Shown in pieces: positions 1 to 8,223 of a stretch of DNA of 64,000 nt. Made by a program: the position numbers and the translations under genes. The notes below the pieces were generated by a model. The model ran no database searches, was not told where the DNA came from, and worked only from the letters and a program-made list of their open reading frames with translations. Source of the stretch: Planctomycetota bacterium. Its GTDB lineage: Bacteria; Planctomycetota; UBA1135; JADKAF01. The stretch covers positions 1,736,001-1,800,000 of the forward strand of contig JADKAF010000001.1 in assembly GCA_016719295.1 (NCBI GenBank), read 5' to 3'. Positions within the stretch are counted from its first letter, which is position 1; each line of letters opens with the position of its first letter.

Positions 1-795
1 CGCGACATGGACTTCGATCACGCCACCGGGGACGTCTGGCTCCGCGAAGGCAACAACGTGATCTACGGCCAGCGGACCGGCGACAACGCCGTGACGATGA
101 GCGTGGTCGTCGACGTGACCGACGCGGACTCCGTGATCGGCCAGAACATCGCCTTCTGCCGCACGCCGAACGGCAACTTCGCCATCTACAACGACCGGCC
201 GAACGCGGCCTCTGGCCAGGACTTCTTCAACGTCGTGAAGCTGATCCGTCCCGACGGCACGCCGCTCACGGCGACCTACGGCGGCTTCACCCCCGCCCTC
301 GGCGCGGGCTTCTACGACTTCTCGTTCGACCCGGCGTCGCAGACGCTCGCGATCCTCGACTTCACGAACCGCGCGGTGACCATCTTCGATGTGTTCTACG
401 AGCCGTGGTTCCAGTACGGCTCGGGCTGCCCCGACACCGGCAACATCGTGCCGGTGCTCGACATGAGCGGCGACCCGCGCCCGGGCTTCGGCGTGCTGAA
501 CCTCGACATCACGCAGGCCTACGGCGGCGGCTTCTGCTACATCTTCTTCGGCGTGGCGCAGGCGCAGATCCCGCTGAACCCGCCCTGCGACCTCCTGTTG
601 GTCCCGCTCCCGGGCCTCGTGGGACCGCTGCCGATCAACGGCAACGGGCCCGGCACGGGCGCGCTGACGATCTCCGGGACGCTGCCGATCGAGTCGCGCG
701 GCGGAGTGCTGACCAGCCAGGCGTTCATCCTGGGCGGCGGAACGCCGGGCATCTTCGTCACCACGAACGGGGTCCAGCTCGACATCCCCTTCTGA
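1..795 (+). CDS. Secreted protein, C-terminal part (5' end outside window)
   Basis: The reading frame is open from the first base, so the start codon is probably upstream; 264 residues are visible before the TGA at 793-795. The visible part is rich in Gly, Asp, Asn and aromatic residues with a short alternating beta-strand pattern, as in extracellular beta-propeller or sandwich proteins. The last ~90 residues form a compact Gly/Pro/Leu-rich module ending in QLDIPF, which resembles the C-terminal modules of large secreted planctomycete proteins (from memory). No enzyme motif is visible. A strong hairpin follows at 851-875. Function unknown. Confidence 0.6.
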   Translation, partial: RDMDFDHATGDVWLREGNNVIYGQRTGDNAVTMSVVVDVTDADSVIGQNIAFCRTPNGNFAIYNDRPNAASGQDFFNVVKLIRPDGTPLTATYGGFTPALGAGFYDFSFDPASQTLAILDFTNRAVTIFDVFYEPWFQYGSGCPDTGNIVPVLDMSGDPRPGFGVLNLDITQAYGGGFCYIFFGVAQAQIPLNPPCDLLLVPLPGLVGPLPINGNGPGTGALTISGTLPIESRGGVLTSQAFILGGGTPGIFVTTNGVQLDIPF

Positions 796-850
796 ACCCG
801 GACGAACTCCGAGCAGCTCCCCGCTTTCGCTGATCTCGGCCCTCCTCTCC

Positions 851-875
851 GCGGCGCGCCCTCAAGGCGCGCCGC
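851..875 (+). terminator. Rho-independent-like terminator
   Basis: Perfect 10-bp inverted repeat (851-860 with 866-875) around a 5-nt loop CTCAA, followed by GCGTGTTT. It lies 56 nt after the stop of the secreted protein and before the next start at 920. The T-run is short, as is usual in GC-rich genomes. Confidence 0.65.
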
Positions 876-919
876 GCGTGTTTCCGAAGCGAAGAGGGTC
901 ACCGTACCGAGGGGCCGCC

Positions 920-1456
920 ATGTCGATCCGGAGCTGGCTGAGCTGGAACCACGCCGTCGAGATCGAAGCCGCGAACGAGCGCGGCCGGCTCTCCCTATGG
1001 GCCGCAGCCGAGGTGCGGGGACCTTCGGGGTCCGCGCCGCTCGCGCATCTCGAGCTGCCGCTCGCGAGCGGCGAGCGCCTGCACGCGCTGGTCTGCCCCG
1101 ACCCCGCCTTAGCGAGCCTCCTGCGTGAGGAGCTGTTCCACGCCACGACCTGGGAGCGCGCGGTCGTGCTGCAGGGCTCGGTCGAGGTGCACGCTCTCAG
1201 CGCTTCGGAGGTCGACTTCCGGATCGCTGCGAAAGGCCAGAGCTACTCGGGTTGGTTGCAGACCTGCGGCCGATGGGAGCCGAACGCCACCGACCCGTGC
1301 GACGCGCGCCCCTGGATGCAGCTCGACGTTGGCGCGACGGCGACGCGCGCGCGTCTGCTGCGCGGTGCGGAGACCTTGCTGCTCGTCGCGCCGGGCGCGC
1401 CCGCGCCGCACGATTTCCGCGCGGCGTATCGCCCGAGCGGCACCTGGGCGCGCTGA
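920..1456 (+). CDS. Hypothetical protein, 178 aa
   Basis: The start ATG at 920 is chosen because GAGGGG (909-914) sits at good Shine-Dalgarno spacing; an upstream in-frame ATG at 878 would run into the terminator region. The protein begins MSIRSWLSWNHAVEIEAANE and has no signal peptide or membrane segment. It contains two cysteines in the segment LQTCGRWEPNATDPCDARPW, possibly a disulfide or metal pair. I do not recognise the family. It stands alone between a terminator and the next gene, 132 nt downstream. Confidence 0.55.
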   Translation: MSIRSWLSWNHAVEIEAANERGRLSLWAAAEVRGPSGSAPLAHLELPLASGERLHALVCPDPALASLLREELFHATTWERAVVLQGSVEVHALSASEVDFRIAAKGQSYSGWLQTCGRWEPNATDPCDARPWMQLDVGATATRARLLRGAETLLLVAPGAPAPHDFRAAYRPSGTWAR

Positions 1457-1588
1457 TCGCGCACCCCTCCGCTCCCTCCGCGCACGGCCCCCCGGGCGGC
1501 GCTTTCGATTCCGAGCCGACTCCGGCACAATCCGCGCGCCGCGCGGGCTCTCCGCGCGCGCACGCGCCGTTACCGGAGCCGCTCGAAC

Positions 1589-2659
1589 ATGCTCGTCTCG
1601 CTCGCGCTCGGCCTCGCTCTCGCGCTCGCCGTCGAAGATCCCCCGCCCAACCGCATCGTCGACGTCGATGTCGTCGATCTCATCGACCGCGGCGAGACGA
1701 ACGCAGGCCTCCCCAGCCTGCAGGTGAAGCACTTCCTCTTCACGTATCGCTTCGCCAGCCCCGATAACCGCGCGAAGTTCCTCGCCAGCCAAGCGCGCTA
1801 CGAGGTGCAGCTCGGCGGCGCCTGCGCGCGCATGGGTCCGCTCAGCGGACGCGGCAGCTCGAAGATCTACGCGCTGCACGACGGCCGCCTCTACCTCTTC
1901 GCGTCGGAGGCCTGCCGCAGCGGCTTCCTGAAGGCGCCCGAGAAGATGCTCGAGCGCCCGGACGAGCGCCCGAAGGGCGATGACGCGGCGCGCGCCGAAG
2001 GCATGAAGTGGATCGCGCGCGCCGCGGAGGCGCACGGCGGGACCGAGCGGCTCTCGCGCCTGAAGACGCTGCGCTGGCTCGTGCAGAAGCCCGAGGGGCT
2101 GCGCAGCAACGACCCGGACGAGAGCAAGCTCGTCGTGCGCTTCCCGTACGATCTCGCGCATGGGCAGCGCTGGGGCAAGAGCAGCTACGGCGAGCTCGTG
2201 CTGAACCAGGAAGGCTGGTTCCGCACGGGCGAGCAGAGCGAGCCCATGGCCGACGTGCAGCGCCGCGCTTCGTGGCGCCGCGCTCAGGCGCTGCCGATCT
2301 TCGTGCTGCGCCAGTCGAGCCGCCCGGGCTTCGTCGCCGTGGCGGGCGGCGAGATCGAGCTGCGCGGTCGCAAGCTCCGCGAGGTACATACCTTCATCGA
2401 CGGCTGCGCCGTGACGCTCGGGATCGACGAGAAGAGCGCGCGGGTCTGGCTGGCGCGCACGCGGGGCCGCGGACCGACGCAGACGGTGGGTGTTCTCGAG
2501 GTCCGCTACGACGACTTCCGCGGCGTCGGCGGCCTCGTGCTGCCCTGGCACGAGGAAGCCCTCTTCGACGGCCAGCCCTTCGCGGCGGCGAGCGCGCGCT
2601 ACACCGCGATCGAGGTCGATCCCGAGCTCCCGCCGTCCGTGTTCGCACGTCCCGAATGA
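1589..2659 (+). CDS. YHS-like domain protein with LolA/lipoprotein-sorting-like C-terminus
   Basis: 356 aa. Begins with a hydrophobic signal sequence (MLVSLALGLALALAV), so it is probably exported. Residues ~45-115 contain two copies of a YHS-like pattern: FASPDNRAKFLASQARYEVQ followed by GGACARM, and later YLFASEACRSGFLKAPEKML. Such modules occur in metal-related and planctomycete exported proteins. The rest (from ~130, AEAHGGTERLSRLKTLRW onward) resembles the beta-rich lipid-binding fold of LolA/LolB-like proteins. Its stop overlaps the next start (ATGA, 2656-2659), so it is translationally coupled to the GNAT gene. Substrate unknown. Confidence 0.6.
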   Translation: MLVSLALGLALALAVEDPPPNRIVDVDVVDLIDRGETNAGLPSLQVKHFLFTYRFASPDNRAKFLASQARYEVQLGGACARMGPLSGRGSSKIYALHDGRLYLFASEACRSGFLKAPEKMLERPDERPKGDDAARAEGMKWIARAAEAHGGTERLSRLKTLRWLVQKPEGLRSNDPDESKLVVRFPYDLAHGQRWGKSSYGELVLNQEGWFRTGEQSEPMADVQRRASWRRAQALPIFVLRQSSRPGFVAVAGGEIELRGRKLREVHTFIDGCAVTLGIDEKSARVWLARTRGRGPTQTVGVLEVRYDDFRGVGGLVLPWHEEALFDGQPFAAASARYTAIEVDPELPPSVFARPE

Positions 2660-3138
2660 GCGCAGCGGTCTCGCACGCGCGACCGCGCTGGATCCTGCGC
2701 GCGTTCGCCGAGCTCACGACGGAGGAGCTCTACGAGATCCTCGCCGCGCGCGCCGAGGTCTTCGTCGTCGAGCAAAGCTGCGCGTATCTCGACATCGATC
2801 AGCTCGATCGCGCAGCGTTGCACCTCTGGGCGCCGCCGCCGAACGAGGACCAGCGCGTCGGCGCCTACCTGCGCATCCTGCCTCCCGGCGCGCGCTACGC
2901 GGAAGAGGTCGCGATCGGTCGCGTGCTGACCCGCGGGTCGCAGCGCGGCGTAGGCTGGGGCCGCGCGCTCATCGCCGAGGGCGTGCGCATCGCGTGCGCA
3001 CGCTGGCCGGAGCACGATCTCAAGCTCGGCGCGCAGACGCACCTCACCCACCTCTACGCCGAGTTCGGCTTCGCCGTCTGCGGGCCCGGCTTCTTGGAGG
3101 ATGGCATCCCTCACACCGAGATGCGGCGCCCGCGCTGA
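2656..3138 (+). CDS. elaA: ElaA-type GNAT N-acetyltransferase
   Basis: 160 aa, starting at the ATG that overlaps the previous stop. The N-terminal signature typical of ElaA is clear: FAELTTEELYEILAARAEVF, then VEQSCAYLDIDQLD and a histidine (LHLW). It is followed by the acyl-CoA binding strand-loop (AIGRVLTRGSQRGVGWGRAL) and a C-terminal YAEFGFAVCGPGFLEDGIPH. The family transfers acyl groups from acyl-CoA to an amine, but the physiological substrate of ElaA is unknown. Length matches the family (~150 aa). Confidence 0.85.
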   Translation: MSAAVSHARPRWILRAFAELTTEELYEILAARAEVFVVEQSCAYLDIDQLDRAALHLWAPPPNEDQRVGAYLRILPPGARYAEEVAIGRVLTRGSQRGVGWGRALIAEGVRIACARWPEHDLKLGAQTHLTHLYAEFGFAVCGPGFLEDGIPHTEMRRPR

Positions 3139-3187
3139 GCTCGCGCGCCGCGCTCTCCCCTCCGCTCGGCCATCCGGCCGCCCTCCG

Positions 3188-4456
3188 ATGATCCCGCACC
3201 CGCTGCTCGTTCCCGCGCTGCTCTGCTGCAGCGCTCTCGCCCCTTCCGACTGGCCGAGCTTCCTCGGCCCGCTCGGGACGAACGTCTCGCCCGAGAAGGG
3301 CTTGCTCTCGCCTTGGCCGAAGGAAGGTCCTCCGCGGCTCTGGAAGACGACGGTCGGCGCCGGCTTCGGCGGCGCCGCGATCGCGGGAGAGGAGGTCTTC
3401 CTGCTCGACCGCGCGGAGGACCGCGAGGACGTGCTGCGCGTGCTCTCGCTGCAGAGCGGAGAAGAGCTCTGGAGCGCGCGCTACGCAGCGCCCGGTCGGC
3501 TCTCGTACGAAGGCTCGCGCGCCGTGCCCACGGTCAGCGAGTCGCGCGTGTTCACTCTCGGCGGCTTCGGGCATCTCAGCGCCTTCGATCGCGCGGAGAA
3601 GAAGTTGCTCTGGAGCGTCGACCTCGCCGCGCGCTACGAAGCCGAGCCGCCGAAGTGGGGCTGGGCGCAGTCGCCGGTGCTGTGGAAGGACCTGGTGATC
3701 GTCGCTCCGATGGGCAAGGAGGTGGGCCTCGCCGCGCTCGAGGCCTCCACGGGCGCCGAGAAGTGGCGCACGAAGCCGCTCGGGGGGAGCCACTCGACTC
3801 CGGTCCTGCGCGAGCTCGGCGGCACGCCGCAGCTGCTCTTCCTCTCGCAAGGTCGACTCTCCGCCTTCGAGCCCGCGAGCGGACGCGAGCTCTGGTGGAC
3901 GGACGCCTACGTCAATCGCATCCCGATCCCGCCGCCGGTGCAGCTCGACGAGCGCCGCGTGCTGCTGAGCGGGGGCTACGAAGCCGGCTCGGTGGTGCTC
4001 GAGGTGGAAGCGCGCGAATCGCAGTGGAGCGCGCGGGAGATCGCGCGCTGGAAGCGCGGCTCGCAGATCCACCCGCCGATCCTGCACGAAGGCAAGCTCT
4101 ACTACCTCGCCAACGAGAACGCGAACGAGACGCGCTCGAAGCGCAGCGAAGGTGGCCTCACCTGCGCGGAGCTCGACGGCAAGGAGCTCTGGCGCACCGG
4201 CGATCAGCCGTACTTGGAGCGCGGCTGCATGATCCTCGCCGATGGCCATCTGATCGCGATGGACGGCCTCTCCGGGGAGCTGCACCAGATCGCGGCGAGC
4301 CCCGCGGGCTTCCGCGAGGTCGCGCGCTTCGATCCCTTCGAAGGCGCCGCGAGCGCCGGTCGCAACTGGGCCCCGCTCGCGCTCGCGGGCGGGCGTCTGG
4401 TCGTGCGCTCGCAGGAGCTGCTCGCGTGCTTCGACCTGCGAGCGAAGGCGCGTTGA
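3188..4456 (+). CDS. PQQ-type beta-propeller repeat protein, secreted
   Basis: 422 aa from the ATG at 3188, which begins a signal peptide (MIPHPLLVPALLCCSALA); an ATG at 3101 in frame would place a charged tail before it and overlap elaA. The mature protein opens with DWPSFLGPLGTN and shows repeated blade motifs (SGEELW, AEKKLLWS, GAEKWRT, SGRELWW, DGKELWRT), the PQQ/pyrrolo-quinoline quinone repeat seen in quinoprotein dehydrogenases and BamB. No catalytic Asp/Ca-site pattern is obvious, so a structural or scaffold role is more likely than a dehydrogenase. Its stop overlaps the TTG start of the ABC ATPase. Confidence 0.75.
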   Translation: MIPHPLLVPALLCCSALAPSDWPSFLGPLGTNVSPEKGLLSPWPKEGPPRLWKTTVGAGFGGAAIAGEEVFLLDRAEDREDVLRVLSLQSGEELWSARYAAPGRLSYEGSRAVPTVSESRVFTLGGFGHLSAFDRAEKKLLWSVDLAARYEAEPPKWGWAQSPVLWKDLVIVAPMGKEVGLAALEASTGAEKWRTKPLGGSHSTPVLRELGGTPQLLFLSQGRLSAFEPASGRELWWTDAYVNRIPIPPPVQLDERRVLLSGGYEAGSVVLEVEARESQWSAREIARWKRGSQIHPPILHEGKLYYLANENANETRSKRSEGGLTCAELDGKELWRTGDQPYLERGCMILADGHLIAMDGLSGELHQIAASPAGFREVARFDPFEGAASAGRNWAPLALAGGRLVVRSQELLACFDLRAKAR

Positions 4457-5259
4457 ACGAGCCCCTGCTCGTCGCGCGCGACCTGCGTCACGCCTATCCC
4501 GACGGGCCGCCGGCGCTCGACGGCGCGAGCCTCGCGCTGCACGCCGGCGAGCTCGTTTCCGTGCTCGGTCCGAACGGCGCGGGGAAATCGACGCTGGTGC
4601 GCGCGCTGGCGGGCGTCGTCGCGGCGCGCGGCTCGATCGAGCTCTGCGGCGAGCCGATCGCGACGCTAACGCCGCGGCGCCGCGCGCAGCTGATCGCGCT
4701 CGTGCCGCAAGGGCTGCGCGCGCTGCCCGAGCTCTCGGTCGAGCGCTTCGTGCTGGCGGGACGCTACGCGCACATGAAGCGCTTCGCTCCGCTGCGGCGC
4801 GAGGACCTTCGCGCCGTCGCGAGCGCGCTGGAGCGCCTCGAGCTCTCCGAGCTCTCCGGGCGGCTCCTGCACGAGCTCTCCGGCGGTCAGCGCCAACGCG
4901 CCTTGCTGGCGCGCGCCTTGGCGCAGGAGGCGCGAGTCTTGCTGGTGGACGAGCCCACGACCGCGCTCGATGCCGCGCAGCAGCTGGCCGTCTTCGAGCT
5001 GCTGGCGGCGCTCGCGCGCGAAGGACGCGCCGTGCTCGTAGTCACGCACGAGTGGAACCTCGCGAGCCAGTTCGCCTCGCGCCTGCTGCTGCTCGAGAGA
5101 GGACGCGTCGCGGCCAGCGGCACGCCGGACGAAGTGCTGCGCGCCGAGGTGCTCGAGCCGCTCTACGGCTCGCGACTCCTCTACGGTCGGGCTCCGGCGC
5201 CGGAAGGCCGCGGCGAGCGCCCCTACGTCTTGCCGTGGGCTCGCATCGCTCGCGGCTGA
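4453..5259 (+). CDS. ABC transporter ATP-binding protein, FecE/BtuD-like
   Basis: 268 aa. The only plausible start is TTG at 4453, overlapping the previous stop as TTGA, with GAAGG just upstream. Walker A is GPNGAGKST (residues 39-47), Q-loop LVPQG, signature LSGGQRQRALLARAL, Walker B VLLVDEPTTALD and the switch His in VVTHEWN. The segment LPELSVERFVLAGRYAHMKRF between Q-loop and signature resembles ATPases for iron-siderophore, haem or cobalamin import. No permease or binding protein lies beside it, so the transport partner must be encoded elsewhere and the substrate is unproven. Confidence 0.8.
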   Translation: MNEPLLVARDLRHAYPDGPPALDGASLALHAGELVSVLGPNGAGKSTLVRALAGVVAARGSIELCGEPIATLTPRRRAQLIALVPQGLRALPELSVERFVLAGRYAHMKRFAPLRREDLRAVASALERLELSELSGRLLHELSGGQRQRALLARALAQEARVLLVDEPTTALDAAQQLAVFELLAALAREGRAVLVVTHEWNLASQFASRLLLLERGRVAASGTPDEVLRAEVLEPLYGSRLLYGRAPAPEGRGERPYVLPWARIARG

Positions 5260-5269
5260 GCACGAGCCC

Positions 5270-6406
5270 ATGACCGCCGACGCGCGCCTCTCGCCTGCAC
5301 CGCGCTCCGATGCCGTCGATCTCCTGCGCGGAGCCGCGATCGCGCTGATGGGCCTCGATCACGCGCTCGCCGCTCTCGATCCCCAGCATCTCGTCACCGA
5401 CTCACCGGCCCTGTGGTCGAGCGGCTCGGAGCTGCCCGCGGTCCCCTTCCTGCTGCGCTGGGCGTCGCACTTCTGCGCGCCGATCTTCTTGCTGCTGGCC
5501 GGCGCGGGGCTCGCCCTGGCCCGCGCACGCCACGGCGCGCTCGCGGCGCGGCGCGGCGCGGAGCGCGCGCTCTTCCTCATGTTGCTGGACCCGCTGGTGC
5601 TGGGCTGGGTCTGGTCGTGGATCGAGCCGCTTCCGAGACCGTGGCTCTTCCAAGTGATCTTCGCGATCGGAGCGTCGATGGCGCTCGGCCTGCTCGCGCT
5701 ACGCAGCGTGCCCAGCCGCTGGCGCACCGGTCTCGCGCTGGGCTTCCTCCTCGCGCAGGACCTCGTCATCTACGTCGCCTTGCGCGGCGAGCTGGACACG
5801 CCGCCGAGCGGGCTCGTCGCGTTCCTGCTGACGGGCGGCATCGGGGCGAGCACCTTCGTCATCTATCCCGTGCTGCCATGGTGCGCGGTGCTGCTCCTCG
5901 GCGTGCGCCTCGGCGAGCTGCTGAGCTCGGGCGAGCCCGGGCCGGACGTGGAGCGGCGCGTGCGGCGCGCGGGACTCGGTCTCCTCGCGCTCTTCCTGCT
6001 CGTGCGCGGAGCGAACGGCTACGGGAACCTCGGCCTCTACCGCGACGAGCTCTCGCTGCTGCAGTGGCTGCACTGCGCGAAGTACCCACCCGCGTTGAGC
6101 TATCTAGCGATGACGCTCGGCCCCGCGCTGCTCTTGCTCGCGGCCCTGCTGCGCCGCGAGCGCAGCGGCCGCGGCATGCCGCGGCTGCTCACTCCGCTCG
6201 TGATCCTCGGTCGCGCGGCGCTGGTCTTCTATCTCGCGCATCTCCTGCTGCTCGCGGCGCTGCGCGCCGCCGTGCCGGAGAGCTGGCGCGGAACCCTCCT
6301 CGCCGTGAGCGTCGCGTGCGCGCTGCCTTTCGTCCTGCTGCCGCTCGCGCAGGCGTTCCTCCGCGCGCGACGCGCGCATCCGGAGAGCTGGCTCCGCCTG
6401 CTCTGA
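5270..6406 (+). CDS. DUF1624/heparan-alpha-glucosaminide acetyltransferase-like membrane protein
   Basis: 378 aa with about nine to ten hydrophobic segments. The N-terminus DAVDLLRGAAIALMGLDHAL followed by HFCAPIFLLLAGAGLALAR matches the conserved start of DUF1624/DUF5009 membrane acyltransferases (first helix R-G, second helix His-Phe-Cys-Ala-Pro). These are thought to move acetyl groups across or onto membrane-linked sugars. It starts 10 nt after the ABC ATPase gene and ends 13 nt before the convergent larE gene. Substrate unknown; acetylation of the local polysaccharide is possible but only inferred. Confidence 0.7.
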   Translation: MTADARLSPAPRSDAVDLLRGAAIALMGLDHALAALDPQHLVTDSPALWSSGSELPAVPFLLRWASHFCAPIFLLLAGAGLALARARHGALAARRGAERALFLMLLDPLVLGWVWSWIEPLPRPWLFQVIFAIGASMALGLLALRSVPSRWRTGLALGFLLAQDLVIYVALRGELDTPPSGLVAFLLTGGIGASTFVIYPVLPWCAVLLLGVRLGELLSSGEPGPDVERRVRRAGLGLLALFLLVRGANGYGNLGLYRDELSLLQWLHCAKYPPALSYLAMTLGPALLLLAALLRRERSGRGMPRLLTPLVILGRAALVFYLAHLLLLAALRAAVPESWRGTLLAVSVACALPFVLLPLAQAFLRARRAHPESWLRLL

Positions 6407-6419
6407 GCGCGCGCGCCGC

Positions 6420-7253
6420 CTACGCTCGTGGGGCGGGGGCAGCTCGGTCGGCTTCGTGCAGCGAGCCACGCCGATAGCCGCGGAGATCGAGGGTCGCGAA
6501 CGCGTAGCCCGCCGCGCGCACGGCGCGCTCGAGCTCCTCGCGTAGCTCGCCGGCCGCGCGTGGGATCTCCTCGGGTGCCAGCTCGAGGCGCGCGATGTCG
6601 CCGTGATGCCGCACGCGGAAGATGCGGAAGCCCAAGCGGCGGAGCTCGGACTCGCAGCGGTCGATGCGCGCGAGCACGGCCGGATCGACGCCGAGGCCGT
6701 AGGCGACGCGCGACGCCAGGCACGGTGAGCTCGGCTTCTCCGCGTTGGGCACGCCGTGCTGCCGGAGGTAGGCGCGCAGCGCTTCCTTGCCGAGGCCGAC
6801 CTCGGCCAGCGGAGCACGGATCCCGCGCTCGCGCGCGGCCTCCGCGCCGGGGCGGTGATCGCCTCGATCGTCGGCCATCTCGCCGTAGGCCACCCAGCGC
6901 AAGCCGCGCTCGCGCGCGAGAGGCGAGAGCTGCTCGAATAGCTCGCTCTTGCAGAAGTAGCAGCGCCGCTCATCGTTCTTCGCGTAGCGCGGATCGGAGA
7001 GCTCCTGCGTCGCGACGAAGACGTGCGGCAGCTCGAGGAAGCGCGCGAGCTCGATCACCTCGGCGCGCTCGTCCGCGGCGAGCGAGGCGGAGTCGGCCGT
7101 GGCGAGCAGCACGTTGCGGCGCGAGAGCACGCGCCCCGCCGCGTGCGCGAGCGCCGTCGAGTCGACGCCGCCGGAGAACGCGACCAGGACGGAGCCCATC
7201 TCGGCGAGGCAGCGGTCCAGCTCGGCGAAGCGCGAGGAGTTCGTGGCATCCAT
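6420..7253 (-). CDS. larE: LarE-type ATP-dependent sulfur transferase (PP-loop)
   Basis: 277 aa, start ATG at 7253. The PP-loop SGGVDS is at residues 27-32. Three cysteines lie in the family's conserved places: C98 and C101 (RCYFCKSELF) and C178 (SSPCLASR). LarE supplies sulfur for the nickel-pincer nucleotide cofactor of lactate racemase; as I recall, versions with three cysteines are proposed to bind an iron-sulfur cluster rather than sacrifice a cysteine. RHHGDIARLEL near the C-terminus is also typical. No larA, larB or larC is nearby, so a role in another sulfur-transfer pathway is possible. 91 nt separate it from the polysaccharide deacetylase upstream. Confidence 0.85.
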   Translation of the reverse strand: MDATNSSRFAELDRCLAEMGSVLVAFSGGVDSTALAHAAGRVLSRRNVLLATADSASLAADERAEVIELARFLELPHVFVATQELSDPRYAKNDERRCYFCKSELFEQLSPLARERGLRWVAYGEMADDRGDHRPGAEAARERGIRAPLAEVGLGKEALRAYLRQHGVPNAEKPSSPCLASRVAYGLGVDPAVLARIDRCESELRRLGFRIFRVRHHGDIARLELAPEEIPRAAGELREELERAVRAAGYAFATLDLRGYRRGSLHEADRAAPAPRA

Positions 7254-7344
7254 GGCCCCCCCATTTCCCCCGCGATCCACGCGCCGAGCCAACAACTTTT
7301 CGGGCTCGCTGCGGCCGACGCCGCGAGAGAGCAACCCGCCCAGC

Positions 7345-8223
7345 TCAGCGCGGCGGCAGCAGCCCGCGTGCGGCGAGCACATCCTCCATCGCCGCGAAGC
7401 GGAAGCGCGCGAGCAGCGCATCGAGGCGCGGGGTGGTCCGCGCGAGGTTCGCGTAATGGCGGAGGCGCGTGAGCCGCCCGACCGCGACGCGCGGCTGCCC
7501 GGGATCGAACTCCCAGGGATGCAGGTAGAGCACGGCGGAGCGCCCCTCGCGCTCGGCTTGCGCGATCGCGTGGCGCGAGAACCAGAGCGGGAAGAGCCGG
7601 AAGTAACCACCGCCCGCCGCGGGCCAGCAGCGGCCGAAGCGCCGATAGACGAGCGGCGGGAACTCGACGATCGAACGCGCACCGGAGAGCTCGAGGCGCT
7701 GCGGCTCGGGCGGGAAGCCCGGCACGCCGTAGCGCGGATGGCGCACGGGGAAGATGCTCGAGTCGTACTCGTAGCCCTCTTCCGCGAGCACGTCGAGCGC
7801 CCACCAGGTAGCGCGCGTGATCGTGAAGGTGGAGGCGCGGAAGCCGCGCACGCGCGCGCCGCCGAGCTGCTCGATCAGCTCCTTGCTGCGCCGCGCTTCC
7901 TCGCGGAACTCCGCGGGTCCGAGATCCTGCACGAAGCGGTGCGAGACTCCGTGCGAGCCGAGCTCGTGCCCCGCCGCGGCGATGCGTCGGACGACCTCCG
8001 GATGGCGCTCGGCGATCCAGCCCAGCACGAAGAAGGTCGCGCGCACCCCGTGGGTCGCGAGCAGCTCCAGGATGCCGTCGACGTTGCGCTCGACGCGCGA
8101 GACCTGCTGGTCCCAGCTCGCGCGGGGGATCGCGTCAAAGAAGTTGGCGACCTGGAACCAGTCCTCGACGTCGATGCTCACGCAGTGCGCGCGCGCATCC
8201 ACCGCGGTCGCCGCCTTCGTCAC
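7345..8223 (-). CDS. Polysaccharide deacetylase, exosortase-A type (DUF3473)
   Basis: 292 aa. Start is GTG at 8223, overlapping the glycosyltransferase stop as GTGA. The NodB fold is clear: HCVSIDVEDWF (Asp pair), ATFFVLGWIAERHPEVV, ELGSHGVSH (metal His pair), and the DUF3473 end FPLWFSRHAI and YLHPWEFDPGQPR. This matches the deacetylases found in exosortase A/PEP-CTERM polysaccharide loci (TIGR03006-like). The usual FRAPSF motif reads FRASTF, so the proline is replaced. It probably removes N-acetyl groups from the growing exopolysaccharide. Last gene of the locus. Confidence 0.88.
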   Translation of the reverse strand: MTKAATAVDARAHCVSIDVEDWFQVANFFDAIPRASWDQQVSRVERNVDGILELLATHGVRATFFVLGWIAERHPEVVRRIAAAGHELGSHGVSHRFVQDLGPAEFREEARRSKELIEQLGGARVRGFRASTFTITRATWWALDVLAEEGYEYDSSIFPVRHPRYGVPGFPPEPQRLELSGARSIVEFPPLVYRRFGRCWPAAGGGYFRLFPLWFSRHAIAQAEREGRSAVLYLHPWEFDPGQPRVAVGRLTRLRHYANLARTTPRLDALLARFRFAAMEDVLAARGLLPPR